Positions 34,885 through 43,516 of a DNA stretch of 64,000 nucleotides are shown here, one piece after another. Both the position numbers and the translations under genes were made by a program. The first letter of the stretch is position 1; each line of letters starts with the position of its first letter. This stretch comes from an uncultured Nioella sp. (GTDB lineage: Bacteria; Pseudomonadota; Alphaproteobacteria; Rhodobacterales; Rhodobacteraceae), in assembly GCA_947498125.1 (NCBI GenBank), contig CANMJH010000004.1:124001-188000 (forward strand), written 5' to 3'. Under the pieces are notes generated by a model. It was not told the DNA's origin, did not search any database, and saw only the letters and a program-made list of their open reading frames with translations.

Positions 34885-36179
34885 TGTTGACCGCGCTTAT
34901 CGGATTTGCGGCTCTTTTGACGCTGTGCTTCCTCGGGTTTCGTGTGGGGTTTGCCACGCTGATCGTCGGCTTTGTTGGCTTTGGGATCGAACGCGGCTTT
35001 GAGGCATCTCTGGCGATGATGGGCCAACAAATCCTGCATGACAGCATGAATTACAATCTCAGTGTCATTCCGCTGTTTATCCTCATGGGCGTTCTAATCG
35101 TTCACGCTAATATCAGCAAAGACCTGTATGACGCGGCCTATTCGGGGCTTGGCAAGTTCCGCGGTGGTCTGGCCTTGGCAACCGTTTTGGCGGCGGGTGG
35201 GTTTTCTGCCGTGTGCGGATCAACCCTCGCGACTGCGGCCACCATGGCCAAAGTCGCAATGCCGCCTATGCGGCGGTACAAGTATTCTGATCGTTTGGCC
35301 TCAGGCACCATTGCAGCGGGCGGAACATTGGGCATCATGATCCCGCCCTCTGTTCCTTTGGTGATCTACGGCATCATTGCAGAGCAGGACATCGGATTGC
35401 TGTTCATCGCGGGCATCTTGCCGGGTCTGCTGCTTGTCACCTTATTCATGATCGCCGTTGGCATCACCGTCCGTGTCGACCCGTTGGCTGCACCGCCTGC
35501 GCCGCCGCTAGAGCCAGAGCGCCGAAAGCAAGCTATTCGCGGCACGCTGCCAATTCTAATCCTCTTCGTGACCGTTCTGGGCGGCATTTACTCGGGCATA
35601 TTCACCGCAACCGAAGCATCCGGCATTGGCGCATTCGGTGCGGCAGTTATCGCCGTGTTGCGGGGCCAAATGCGCACATTAAAGGAATGGCGCGATTGTC
35701 TGGTCGATGCCACAACAACCACCGCCACGATTTTCATCGTTCTGTTTGGTGCAATCGTGTTCTCGCAATTCATCAACCTTAGCGGCATGCCCTATGATTT
35801 GCTTGGATATGTCGATGATTGGGAACTTACGCCATTCCAATTGGTCCTTTTTGTCTGCGCCATTGCGATTGTTATGGGCATGGTGTTCGAGGCGATTGGC
35901 ATTCTTGTGCTGCTGGTTCCGGTCTTTCTTCCGGTTTTGATCGTCAACGATGTCAACCTGATCTGGTTTGGTATTCTGGTGGTTCTGGTTAGCGAGATTG
36001 GCCTGATCACACCGCCCATTGGGATGAATGTCTTTGTCGTGAAATCCGTGTTGCCGGACGTGCAGCTTGGCGCGATTTTCCGGGGCGTGGTGCCCTACAT
36101 CATGGCCTTGCTGATTGGCCTCGGGCTTGTCCTGATCTTCCCGTCCATCGCGACGTTCCTTCCCAATTTAATGAGGTAA
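34884..36179 (+). CDS. TRAP transporter large permease (DctM family)
   Basis: A 431-residue membrane protein with about 12 hydrophobic segments. Typical DctM segments are VIPLFILMGVLIVHANIS, the GGFSAVCGSTLATAATMAK loop, GGTLGIMIPPSVPLVIYGI and ETGLITPP-like EIGLITPPIGMNVFVV near the C-terminus. It couples sodium or proton influx to import of the ligand caught by the DctP protein. The second sulfatase starts 5 bases after its stop, so transport and hydrolysis are in one operon. Confidence 0.93.
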   Translation: MLTALIGFAALLTLCFLGFRVGFATLIVGFVGFGIERGFEASLAMMGQQILHDSMNYNLSVIPLFILMGVLIVHANISKDLYDAAYSGLGKFRGGLALATVLAAGGFSAVCGSTLATAATMAKVAMPPMRRYKYSDRLASGTIAAGGTLGIMIPPSVPLVIYGIIAEQDIGLLFIAGILPGLLLVTLFMIAVGITVRVDPLAAPPAPPLEPERRKQAIRGTLPILILFVTVLGGIYSGIFTATEASGIGAFGAAVIAVLRGQMRTLKEWRDCLVDATTTTATIFIVLFGAIVFSQFINLSGMPYDLLGYVDDWELTPFQLVLFVCAIAIVMGMVFEAIGILVLLVPVFLPVLIVNDVNLIWFGILVVLVSEIGLITPPIGMNVFVVKSVLPDVQLGAIFRGVVPYIMALLIGLGLVLIFPSIATFLPNLMR

Positions 36180-36184
36180 TCGCG

Positions 36185-37768
36185 GTGGAAACTGTAAAAA
36201 ACATCCTTTTCATCATGGCAGACCAGCTGCGATGGGACCACCTAAGCTGCTATGGGCATCCGCATTTGGAGACCCCCAATATCGACCGTCTGGCGGGCAA
36301 GGGCGTCCGGTTTGACCGCGCTTATGTGCAATCGCCAGTCTGTGGCCCGTCACGCGCATCCTGCTACACAGGCCGGACCGTGTTCAGCCACGGCGCGACT
36401 TGGAACAGAGTGCCACTTCCCATTGGAGAGCTGACCTTGGGCGATTATTTGCGCCCAAATGGCGTGACAACGGCGGTTGTTGGTAAAACGCATATGGTTC
36501 CTGACCGCGAGGGCATGGCGCGTTTAGGACTGAACGACACCAGCGAAATTGGGATCAAGATCAGCCAGCCCGGCTTTGACCCCTATGAGAGGGATGACGG
36601 TCTGCATCCTGATCCGCTCTTGGCGGCCAAAGGTGGCAAGCTGCGCTATAATGATTGGCTGCGCGCGCAAGGCTATGATGGCGACAATCCTTGGAATGAA
36701 TGGGCCAATTCGGCAGATGGCCCAGATGGTGAAATTCTGTCAGGCTGGCATCTTCAGAACTCAAACCTGCCAGCGCGGGTCAAGGAAGAGCATTCCGAGA
36801 CCGCCTATATGACCATGCGCGCCAAAGAGTTCATCGAAGAAATGGGCGACGCGCCGTGGTTGTGCCATCTCTCCTTTATCAAGCCCCACTGGCCCTATAT
36901 GGCGCCCGCGCCCTATCACGACATCTACGGCCCCGAGACCTTTGCGCCGATCCACCGCAGCGAAACTGAGCGAAAAAACCCGAACCCTGTCTACAAGGCT
37001 TTCATGGGAATGGAGGTGAGTGAGACATTCTCAATGCAAGGGGCGCGCGAGACGGTGATGCCTGCCTATATGGGGCTGATCAAACAGATCGACGATCATC
37101 TGGGACGCCTGTTTGACTGGCTGGAAGAAACCGGAAAAGCAGATGAAACCATGATTGTTTTGACCTCGGATCATGGCGATTACCTCGGTGATCATTGGAT
37201 GGGCGAGAAAGAGCTTTTTCACGAATGCTCAGTCCGTGTTCCCCTGATCATCTATGACCCCAGACCCGGCGCTGATGCCACGCGCGGCACCAGCAGTGAT
37301 GCATTGGTCGAGGCAATTGACCTAGTGCCGACTTTCATCGATGCAACAGGCGCGCCAGAAGCCAATCATCGTCTGGAAGGCCGCTCGCTTGCGCCACTGT
37401 TGCAGGGCGAAACGCCTAGCGATTGGCGGACATCTGTGTTCTCGGAAATTGACTATGCATTTTATGCAGCGCGCGAGGCATTGGGCGTCGATGTCTCCGC
37501 GGCCCGCGGCTACATGATCAGGACAGAAGACTGGAAATATGTGTATTTCCAAGGCTTTCCGCCACAGTTATTCGATTTGGAAAACGATCCGGACGAATTC
37601 AACGATCTTGGACAAGATCCTGCGCATCAGGGTAAATGCAGCGAAATGAACGGCCTGCTGCTGGACCGGATCGTGGCCCGCAAAAACCGGGTCACAATGA
37701 CAGATGGCGAAGTGCATGGCTTGCGGCGCGATGAGGACAGCGCCGGCATCCTGATTGGTAAATGGTGA
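36185..37768 (+). CDS. Sulfatase / phosphonate-monoester-hydrolase-type enzyme (paralogue 2)
   Basis: A 527-residue cytoplasmic paralogue of the enzyme at 29384-31000. It has Asp13 (FIMADQLRWD), Cys53 in CGPSR (formylglycine precursor), an Asn in the WNRVPL segment matching MNGTPL, and LTSDHGDYLGDHWMGEKE. It starts with GTG 36185, with GAGG about 9 bases upstream. Large stretches align one-to-one with paralogue 1 (DQLRWD, AYVQSP, HWPYMAPAP, GDHWMGEK). It is the last gene of the GST-TRAP operon. Activity requires a formylglycine-generating enzyme, which is not in this window. Likely substrate: an ester whose organic part enters by the TRAP system. Confidence 0.88.
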   Translation: METVKNILFIMADQLRWDHLSCYGHPHLETPNIDRLAGKGVRFDRAYVQSPVCGPSRASCYTGRTVFSHGATWNRVPLPIGELTLGDYLRPNGVTTAVVGKTHMVPDREGMARLGLNDTSEIGIKISQPGFDPYERDDGLHPDPLLAAKGGKLRYNDWLRAQGYDGDNPWNEWANSADGPDGEILSGWHLQNSNLPARVKEEHSETAYMTMRAKEFIEEMGDAPWLCHLSFIKPHWPYMAPAPYHDIYGPETFAPIHRSETERKNPNPVYKAFMGMEVSETFSMQGARETVMPAYMGLIKQIDDHLGRLFDWLEETGKADETMIVLTSDHGDYLGDHWMGEKELFHECSVRVPLIIYDPRPGADATRGTSSDALVEAIDLVPTFIDATGAPEANHRLEGRSLAPLLQGETPSDWRTSVFSEIDYAFYAAREALGVDVSAARGYMIRTEDWKYVYFQGFPPQLFDLENDPDEFNDLGQDPAHQGKCSEMNGLLLDRIVARKNRVTMTDGEVHGLRRDEDSAGILIGKW

Positions 37769-38444
37769 ACTGGCTACTCCGGATCGCGAGCCTGTCACGG
37801 GAAAGGATTGAATTACAAAGGCATTTGCTCCCCCGCTGACAAACCCGTCCAGAGGGCCTGTCGCTGATTGCGACGCCAAGACCGGCACGTGCTTCTGCCG
37901 ACGCGGTGCCATCCGGCGACGGCGGAAACCTATTGCGACATTTGTTCCTGTTTAGGACCGAAGACCACAACCGCAAGGAGCAGCAAACGTTGGGCGGTGT
38001 TTCTATATCCAGCGCAATTTTAGCTTCAGCATGAATTTCAATGCAAACTCTAGGGCTTGGGCCTTAAAGGCGGCGCGTTTTGCATCAACGTTTGCCACCT
38101 AGCCTTCCTGAACGTCCTGAAGGTGGTTTTTGGGGCAGGGCGCTTCAACGCGGCAACCCAATCGGACTCGCTCAGTCCTGCTTCACCTAGTTTCGAGGAC
38201 ATTTTGGGTTTTAGAGCGGCAGTTGTTGTCAGGTGTTTGTTCCCACTGGAAACGTGGGGCGAATTAATTCAAGAAAGCACGCGGTTCCTGTGGACAGGCT
38301 TTAACAAAATGGCACCTCAGACTCGCAAGTCTCCGCTTTGGGAAGTGTTTCACCTGCGGACAGCGAACTTTAGAGCCACTTCCCTAGTGGATGCCAAATT
38401 CCGGTTTATTAGTTTGTGAGGAACATGGAATTAACGTGTCATAC
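37769..38444. other. Gene-poor interval, nothing recognised
   Basis: About 680 bases between the second sulfatase and the convergent RraA-type gene. The longest open frame (38057-38419 rightward) gives a peptide with no recognisable domain, no ribosome site and cysteine/phenylalanine-rich composition unlike the neighbours. It may be a decayed gene. No RNA gene, repeat or terminator was identified with confidence. Confidence 0.4.
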
Positions 38445-38942
38445 TCAACTCTTGTCGAGGCATGCGATCTTTTTTCTGCTGAGCAGAACGGCATCGCTAT
38501 CGCAGTAGACGTAGTCCCCTGGCGAAAACAGCACTTCGCCAAATGCCACAGGCACATCAGTTGCACCGATCGCATTCTTGGCGCTTCTGATGCTCGTGAC
38601 ACCGAGCGCCTTAATACCGATATCCACCTCGGCAAGTTCTGTAACGTCCCGAACGGCCCCATTTATGATGACACCCGCCCAACCATTCTTATGCAAAATC
38701 TCGGCATTAACGTCCCCGAGCATCGCGGTTTTGAGTGATCCGCCGCAGTCGATCACAACGACATGGCCTTTGCCCGGTTCCCTAAACAACGCCTGAGCGA
38801 GTTTGGTGTCATGCATTGTGACGACGGTTCGGATAGGCCCGGCGAACGTCCTTTTCTTGCCGAAGTCTTTGAATTGAAGGTCGCATTGTCTCAGATCGTT
38901 TGGGTTAGCGTCATGCAGGTCAGCCGTCGCGATTGAAGTCAT
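38445..38942 (-). CDS. RraA-family class II aldolase-like protein (HMG/CHA aldolase type)
   Basis: A 165-residue RraA-fold protein. Unlike E. coli RraA, which has Arg-Gln at the key position, this protein has R98-D99-x-x-E102 in GAVRDVTEL preceded by D77 exactly 20 residues before the arginine. This is the pattern associated with 4-hydroxy-4-methyl-2-oxoglutarate / 4-carboxy-4-hydroxy-2-oxoadipate aldolase and oxaloacetate decarboxylase activity. It probably splits a branched hydroxy-oxo acid to pyruvate plus another acid. ATG 38942 is chosen because GAGGAGA lies upstream and the ATG overlaps the PrpF stop (ATGA). It is the last gene of a leftward operon with PrpF-type and CoA-transferase genes. 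Confidence 0.85.
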   Translation of the reverse strand: MTSIATADLHDANPNDLRQCDLQFKDFGKKRTFAGPIRTVVTMHDTKLAQALFREPGKGHVVVIDCGGSLKTAMLGDVNAEILHKNGWAGVIINGAVRDVTELAEVDIGIKALGVTSIRSAKNAIGATDVPVAFGEVLFSPGDYVYCDSDAVLLSRKKIACLDKS

Positions 38943-40084
38943 CGATCTCTCCTCAGGAGGTTGTTTGGAACGGGTGCGAAGCCTTGCATGAGGCAACGCT
39001 GGGTTCTGTAACAGGTCAGAGCGTTGACGGAGGGATCCGTCTCAAACTCTCCGTGCACTTCTACGGGGAACACGCCTGATGGATGGGCAATGCGCACGAC
39101 ACTGCCGTTAGGCAGTTCCAGCGGCAGCACGAAACCCTGCATTTTCAAAGCCGTCGCCAAACACATGCCGCCCGTCAACGTGACTGCTCGATGGACTTTC
39201 TCCATTGATATGATGCGAATTGCGACATCCATATCGTTTGGCTCGAACGTTGTGCCATTGGTGGCCTGGAACCGCTGAGGAGTTGCCACCAAGGCAATCT
39301 TCGGGTTTGCAAGATTGGCAGTTTCCGGGTGCTTTGATAGGCCCATCGCGACGGAGCCCGCGCGCCGGATCGCATCTAGCGTTTGCATCAATTCTGTATC
39401 AGCTTCTATTGCCTCAGCGCTCTCATTGCCATTCAGGCCAAAGTCGTCGGCACGCACGAAAACGACTGGATTACTCGCATCAACCAAACTGGCATCGACT
39501 TCCTTGCCGGTAGGCAGTGCCAGCCGGTCTCGTGACTGACCTGTTGGCAACAACGCTCCTGTTCGTGACCCGCCGGGATCCAGAAACCTCAGGCAGATCG
39601 GTGCACCGGTGCCTGAAACACCGGGCACAGCGAAATCGCCGACCTCAACGACTTGTCCGTCTGAAACTTCGAATTCGACCTCAAACAGCTTGTTTGTGTT
39701 GGTGTTGCATACCCGGACCCGAACAGTACCATCGGAACATCCGGTAAGAAGCCCTCGCTCAACGGCGAATGGCCCCACCGAAGAAGCCATGTTGCCACAC
39801 ATCGCACCTTCATCGACAATCGGTTGATCGACGGAGACCTGAAAGAACGTGTAATCAAGATCAACATGGTCCTGGTCACTGGGTGCGACCACCACCACTT
39901 TGGATAGGGAAGACAACCCGCCGCCGAGTCCATCAAGCTGCCTGCCATACTCGTCAGGACTGCCCATAATGTGCAAGAATAGCTCTGGCCAAAGCGACCG
40001 GTCGTTCGGCAAGTCGCTTGCGTTGAAGAGGACAGCATTTGAAGTGCCACCCCGATAGATTGATGCGGGAATAAAGCTTCTCAT
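38939..40084 (-). CDS. PrpF-family isomerase/tautomerase
   Basis: A 381-residue protein of the PrpF (DUF453) family, which has two diaminopimelate-epimerase-like halves. The start IPASIYRGGTSNAVLF, the central VDEGAMCGNMASSVGPFAVERG with its catalytic cysteine and the C-terminal RIAHPSGVFPVEV are diagnostic. Family members isomerise 2-methylaconitate, aconitate or itaconate-type acids (PrpF, Mii) or tautomerise 4-oxalomesaconate (GalD). ATG 40084 overlaps the CoA-transferase stop (ATGA) and its own stop overlaps the RraA start, so three genes are translationally coupled. GalD and a CHA aldolase act in sequence in gallate degradation, but the neighbouring CoA-transferase and citrate synthase suggest another acid here. 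Confidence 0.88.
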   Translation of the reverse strand: MRSFIPASIYRGGTSNAVLFNASDLPNDRSLWPELFLHIMGSPDEYGRQLDGLGGGLSSLSKVVVVAPSDQDHVDLDYTFFQVSVDQPIVDEGAMCGNMASSVGPFAVERGLLTGCSDGTVRVRVCNTNTNKLFEVEFEVSDGQVVEVGDFAVPGVSGTGAPICLRFLDPGGSRTGALLPTGQSRDRLALPTGKEVDASLVDASNPVVFVRADDFGLNGNESAEAIEADTELMQTLDAIRRAGSVAMGLSKHPETANLANPKIALVATPQRFQATNGTTFEPNDMDVAIRIISMEKVHRAVTLTGGMCLATALKMQGFVLPLELPNGSVVRIAHPSGVFPVEVHGEFETDPSVNALTCYRTQRCLMQGFAPVPNNLLRRDR

Positions 40085-41448
40085 ATGCGCGCCTCTGGAT
40101 TGGACCATTTTGGTGGATCGCTTCGCAACTTATGTGCTGGTTTTGACCAGCTCAGATCGCTTCCCTCAATTTGATAGGGCAGGGGACAGCGCCACCCACT
40201 TCCCCAACCAGTCAGCTCTTTCTGGCCGGTCTGGCGCGCAATCTGCATGGGATTTCTCGTTTTTTCATAAGGAACGTTGCTGGCGTCAACTCCATGCTGC
40301 AACAACGTCATTGCCTGACGCGCCAGCGATAGCCGGGCGTGCGAAACCTCGTTTTTAGTTATTTGGCGCCGTACCGCTTCAACGGTCGCGGCCGCCATCA
40401 GGTACCCGGTTGCGTGATCCAAAACCTGATAGGGCAGATCTATCACCTGGCCTTCTACGTCGACCGCAAGCCCGGTGCTGCGTTGAACAAGGCTGTCAAA
40501 GCCGCGACGGTTGCGCCATGGGCCGGTCCATCCATAGGCGTTTAACCCGACGGTGATCAGCGATGGATTAACTTCGGTCAGTGTTTTTGGATTTATCCCG
40601 AGGCGCGGCAATGCATCCTTCCTGTAGCCATAGACCAACACATCTGCGGACCGCAGGAGATCGACAAAAATATCGTGACCGTTTTTTTTCTTTAGGTCCA
40701 ACTCTGCACAGGACTTGCCAAGGGTCATCTCGACCTCGTTGGCCCCTTCCGACCAACCGGGGGGATCAATTCGCACAACATCTGCACCCAGACTGGCCAG
40801 AAACCGTGTGGCAACCGGCCCGGCGATAATCCGCGTTAGATCAAGTATTCGTAGGCCCTGCAGTGGGCGCTGTGCGACTTTCGGGCGCCAGTGGCTCGGC
40901 GCATTTTCAGATCGGTTCCAAGCGATGATAGGCTCTGCAGCAACGGCTTTTCCTTGCGGATGGCCGCGCCATTCAGATACGTTGCGAAGTGTCGCCACGC
41001 ACCCCCCAGTACTGACGATTGCCTCTTCCAAATCATCTGTGCGCCAAGTCAGCACCGCTGACTGAACCTGCTTCACTGAAATTGCGTTCCCCAAAACATG
41101 CAAAGCAGCTTGTCGATGATGCGAAGCATTGCAATGCAACCGGATCCAGCCATCCACAGTCTGGTAATCGCCCGAATGCGGATCCCACTTTGGCGGCAGC
41201 GTCCACCCATCCGGTACGAAGCTTTCGGAACACCACAGATCAACAAGCCCCTTGTCGATACGCGCCGTAGGCAACTGGCCGTAGGCGTCTTCGCAGAAAA
41301 TTTGTGTGGCGTTTATTGCTGACGCCACGGCTTCACATGCCAGGGCACTGACGGCGCCATGGTCTGAATCCCCAATCTGTTCAAAGCACGTCATGAGCGG
41401 GCCCGAAATACCATTGCCAAATAATGCGTTTTGAATGTCGTCTCTCAT
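40081..41448 (-). CDS. Class III CoA-transferase (CaiB/BaiF family) with long N-terminal extension
   Basis: A 455-residue protein. From about residue 200 it is a CaiB/BaiF-type CoA-transferase/racemase: LQGLRILDLTRIIAGPVATRFLASLGADV, LKKKNGHDIFVDLL, NPSLITVGLNAYGWTG and RGFDSLVQRSTGL, the region that carries the catalytic aspartate. The first about 200 residues are separate and may be the duplicated or swapped half seen in long members of the family. ATG 41448 is preferred over TTG 41460. It is divergent from the citrate-synthase gene with a short intergenic gap, and heads the operon with PrpF- and RraA-type genes. It would move CoA onto or off the pathway acid. Confidence 0.85.
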   Translation of the reverse strand: MRDDIQNALFGNGISGPLMTCFEQIGDSDHGAVSALACEAVASAINATQIFCEDAYGQLPTARIDKGLVDLWCSESFVPDGWTLPPKWDPHSGDYQTVDGWIRLHCNASHHRQAALHVLGNAISVKQVQSAVLTWRTDDLEEAIVSTGGCVATLRNVSEWRGHPQGKAVAAEPIIAWNRSENAPSHWRPKVAQRPLQGLRILDLTRIIAGPVATRFLASLGADVVRIDPPGWSEGANEVEMTLGKSCAELDLKKKNGHDIFVDLLRSADVLVYGYRKDALPRLGINPKTLTEVNPSLITVGLNAYGWTGPWRNRRGFDSLVQRSTGLAVDVEGQVIDLPYQVLDHATGYLMAAATVEAVRRQITKNEVSHARLSLARQAMTLLQHGVDASNVPYEKTRNPMQIARQTGQKELTGWGSGWRCPLPYQIEGSDLSWSKPAHKLRSDPPKWSNPEARI

Positions 41449-41489
41449 GTCCCGACCCAATTCATGTTCGAGCAGACATTAGGCCCGCC

Positions 41490-41520
41490 TTGGCAAAACA
41501 AAAATCTTGATCAATATAAT
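41490..41520 (+). promoter_or_regulatory. Candidate promoter with 19-bp spacer before the citrate-synthase gene
   Basis: TTGGCA at 41490-41495 and a consensus TATAAT at 41515-41520 are 19 bases apart, the long spacing typical of MerR-activated promoters. A TTGATCAA palindrome (41507-41514) abuts the -10 box. The predicted transcription start (about 41527) falls at or just before the possible start codons, so the mRNA would be nearly leaderless. The downstream protein has a MerR-like N-terminal domain. Confidence 0.45.
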
Positions 41521-41524
41521 CAAT

Positions 41525-42619
41525 ATGAAAAATCCAATGGGCATATCCGCTTTTACGGTCACGGCCGACGAGGCATGCAACGCCATTGGCGTTTCTCAGG
41601 CGACACTTTACGCCTATGTCAGCCGCGGTCTCGTTCGGGCTGGAACGGATCCAAACGATGGCCGTCGCAGTCTTTACGATCATCGGGATATCGCAGCGCT
41701 GGTTGCACGTAAGCGACGCCCGCGCGCGCGACGAGACGTTGCGGCATCAACACTGGATTGGGGTGAACCAAGCCTGCCGTCGTCGATTTCTAAAATTGTC
41801 GATGGCAGGCTGCATTATTGCGGTCAGAATGCGATCATTTTGTCTAGAACCGCCAGCTTCGAAGACATCGCAGTTTTGTTGTGCGGTGCCAAACCGTCAG
41901 AGGACATACTCAATCAGTCATTTCCCACTGAATCTGATGGAATCAACAGGATGATTGCGGCAATGGCCCAACTTGGGACGGCGCAAATTGATATTGTCGA
42001 TGTGCCGGGCATTCTTCGCATCGCTGTCAATGCGGCTTGCGGTGTTTCACAGGATGATGGAGAGCCGGTGGAACAACAACTTGCTCGTGCCCTGTCGATC
42101 CCAAATGAAGCGGTAGACATCGTCCGCCGCGTTTTGGTTCTTTGCGCTGACCACGAGCTAAACCCCTCGACATATGCCGCACGTATTGCGACATCTACCG
42201 TTGCTCCACTCCCGGCGGCCCTCCTTGCGGCTTTGGCAACATTTTCTGGCCAAAGGCACGGCCGATTGCCGGCCATCTGTCGAGAATGGATTGGGAGACA
42301 ACTGAATGGTGAAGAGGCAATCACAGTCTCACCGCCGGGCTTCGGGCATCCGCTTTATCCCGACGGTGATCCACGATGCCGCGAACTTATGAGAGTACTG
42401 CCTGTTCCAAGTGACGTATCGCGCCTCGCAGACAAAGTCTTCGACGCGACGGGATTACGCCCGAATATTGACTTTGCTCTGGCCAGTTTGGAAATCGCAT
42501 TCGACCTGAAACCTGGAACGTCCACCACTCTCTTTGCGACCGGAAGGATATGCGGCTGGATCGCCCATTCTATAGAGCAAAGAGAGAAGGGGCATAGTAT
42601 TCGTCCGCGCGCCTATTGA
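41525..42619 (+). CDS. Citrate synthase-family protein with N-terminal MerR-like helix-turn-helix
   Basis: A protein of about 364 residues. The N-terminal about 60 residues form a MerR/excisionase-type DNA-binding domain (TADEACNAIGVSQATLYAYVSRGLV, then SLYDHRDIAALV). The rest is a citrate-synthase fold with all three catalytic positions kept: His in GQRHGRLPAI, His in GFGHPLYPDGDPR and Asp in RPNIDFAL. It should be able to condense an acyl-CoA with an oxo acid (or run the reverse), perhaps also bind DNA. Starts TTG 41507, ATG 41525 and ATG 41537 are in frame with no ribosome site; the promoter position favours 41525 or 41537. It is divergent from the CoA-transferase/PrpF/RraA operon, with which it likely forms one pathway. 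Confidence 0.87.
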   Translation: MKNPMGISAFTVTADEACNAIGVSQATLYAYVSRGLVRAGTDPNDGRRSLYDHRDIAALVARKRRPRARRDVAASTLDWGEPSLPSSISKIVDGRLHYCGQNAIILSRTASFEDIAVLLCGAKPSEDILNQSFPTESDGINRMIAAMAQLGTAQIDIVDVPGILRIAVNAACGVSQDDGEPVEQQLARALSIPNEAVDIVRRVLVLCADHELNPSTYAARIATSTVAPLPAALLAALATFSGQRHGRLPAICREWIGRQLNGEEAITVSPPGFGHPLYPDGDPRCRELMRVLPVPSDVSRLADKVFDATGLRPNIDFALASLEIAFDLKPGTSTTLFATGRICGWIAHSIEQREKGHSIRPRAY

Positions 42620-42801
42620 GCGTAGATGGTTCGCTTTCACCCACCAAAATTTCGCCAATTACGTTCCGAGCAAGCAAGTTCATCTTCCAACCACTTTTTG
42701 AATGTCGAGATGGTACTTCTCTGGGAGGGCAATTTGGTCGTAACGAACCAAAAAGCGGCATCGGTTGCAGCGCGTCGTTGGAACTGAACCTCCCCCACGG
42801 A

Positions 42802-43120
42802 ACTGGTCCACCGCCATGTTTAGGAAAACGGAGGACCAAGAATGGTAAACAAGCGGCCAAACGCATATTGCAAAAGCTTCAACGGGTGGATGTGTGATGA
42901 ACTGCTCAACGGCGAGATCTTTTACAGCTTACGCGAGGCCCAAATCCTGATCGAACTATAGAACCTCTCAGCGAATGCATGCGTTCGCCTGTCGGTCAGT
43001 GGGAAACACGACAACACCAAGAGATACAACAGTTCATTGGGTTATCGCCTTCTTGCACCGGAAACCATCATCCCCTTAGATCAAAGGCACACAATGCACT
43101 AACAATCAAATTGGACCAGT
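42802..43120 (+). mobile_element. Decayed IS3-family insertion sequence remnant with matching terminal repeats
   Basis: ACTGGTCCA at 42802-42810 and its exact reverse complement TGGACCAGT at 43112-43120 mark the two ends. Inside are GGAGGACCAAG (42830-42840, the usual leader of an IS3 first ORF) and the coding remnant of the second ORF. The element should be about 1.2 kb; about 0.9 kb has been lost from its middle. Confidence 0.7.
42842..43081 (+). pseudogene. IS3-family transposase (OrfB) C-terminal remnant
   Basis: In one frame the sequence reads PNAYCKSFNG, DELLNGEIFYSLREAQILIE, a TAG stop (42959-42961), then in the same frame NTKRYNSSLGYRLLAPETI. This is the unmistakable end of the IS3-group DDE transposase (catalytic Glu region followed by HYNTxRPHSSLGYRPPAPE). 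Most of the ORFs is missing, the WRxHYN segment is replaced by unrelated residues and the frame is interrupted, so it is inactive. Confidence 0.85.
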
Positions 43121-43150
43121 CAGATGAGGCTGCTCAAGCCCTTCGGAGAA

Positions 43151-43516
43151 GATATAGTCAAAATCGGCCTCACTCGACGGCTCTACCCCATGGACCGTGT
43201 GCGACAATTGGAGGGCGCTTCCGTTCCATTCCTCTTCGATACACACGCAATGATCTACTCTGAGGAAGCGCCTACGGTAGAAACTGCGTTTCACACTTAA
43301 TTTGCTAACTGGCGGATCAGCTCCTCGAACATGCGGAAAGAGTTGTTTCGTGTGACACTTGAGCAAGTGCGGGCCGCGGTTAAGGAGCTTTCACCAACCG
43401 CCGATTTTCACAAAGATATCGAAGCGCAGAAATACTTTGAGACGCTTGCGAGAAGGAAGGTGCTGGCCGAGCAACTTGCAAAACAGGAGGCTGACGAACT
43501 GCCTGTGGAAATTTAA
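43151..43516 (+). pseudogene. Broken MUG113/T5orf172 (GIY-YIG-like, DUF4041-type) protein, C-terminal part
   Basis: In the frame of 43331-43516, upstream codons from 43151 read IVKIGLTRRLYPMDRV, then ASVPFLFDTHAMIYSEEAP, then a single TAA (43298-43300), then NWRISSSNMRKELFRVTLEQV and a charged tail. This matches the end of DUF4041-type proteins, which carry a C-terminal MUG113 GIY-YIG-like domain. Only one in-frame stop interrupts this part, but the N-terminal half is absent, cut off next to the IS remnant at 43120. The parent proteins are phage- and defence-associated. Confidence 0.7.

Noticed and set aside
38057-38419. 120-codon open frame in the 37.8-38.4 kb gap
   Set aside because: No recognisable domain or ribosome site; Cys/Phe-rich composition unlike neighbouring genes. 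Kept only as part of an unexplained interval.
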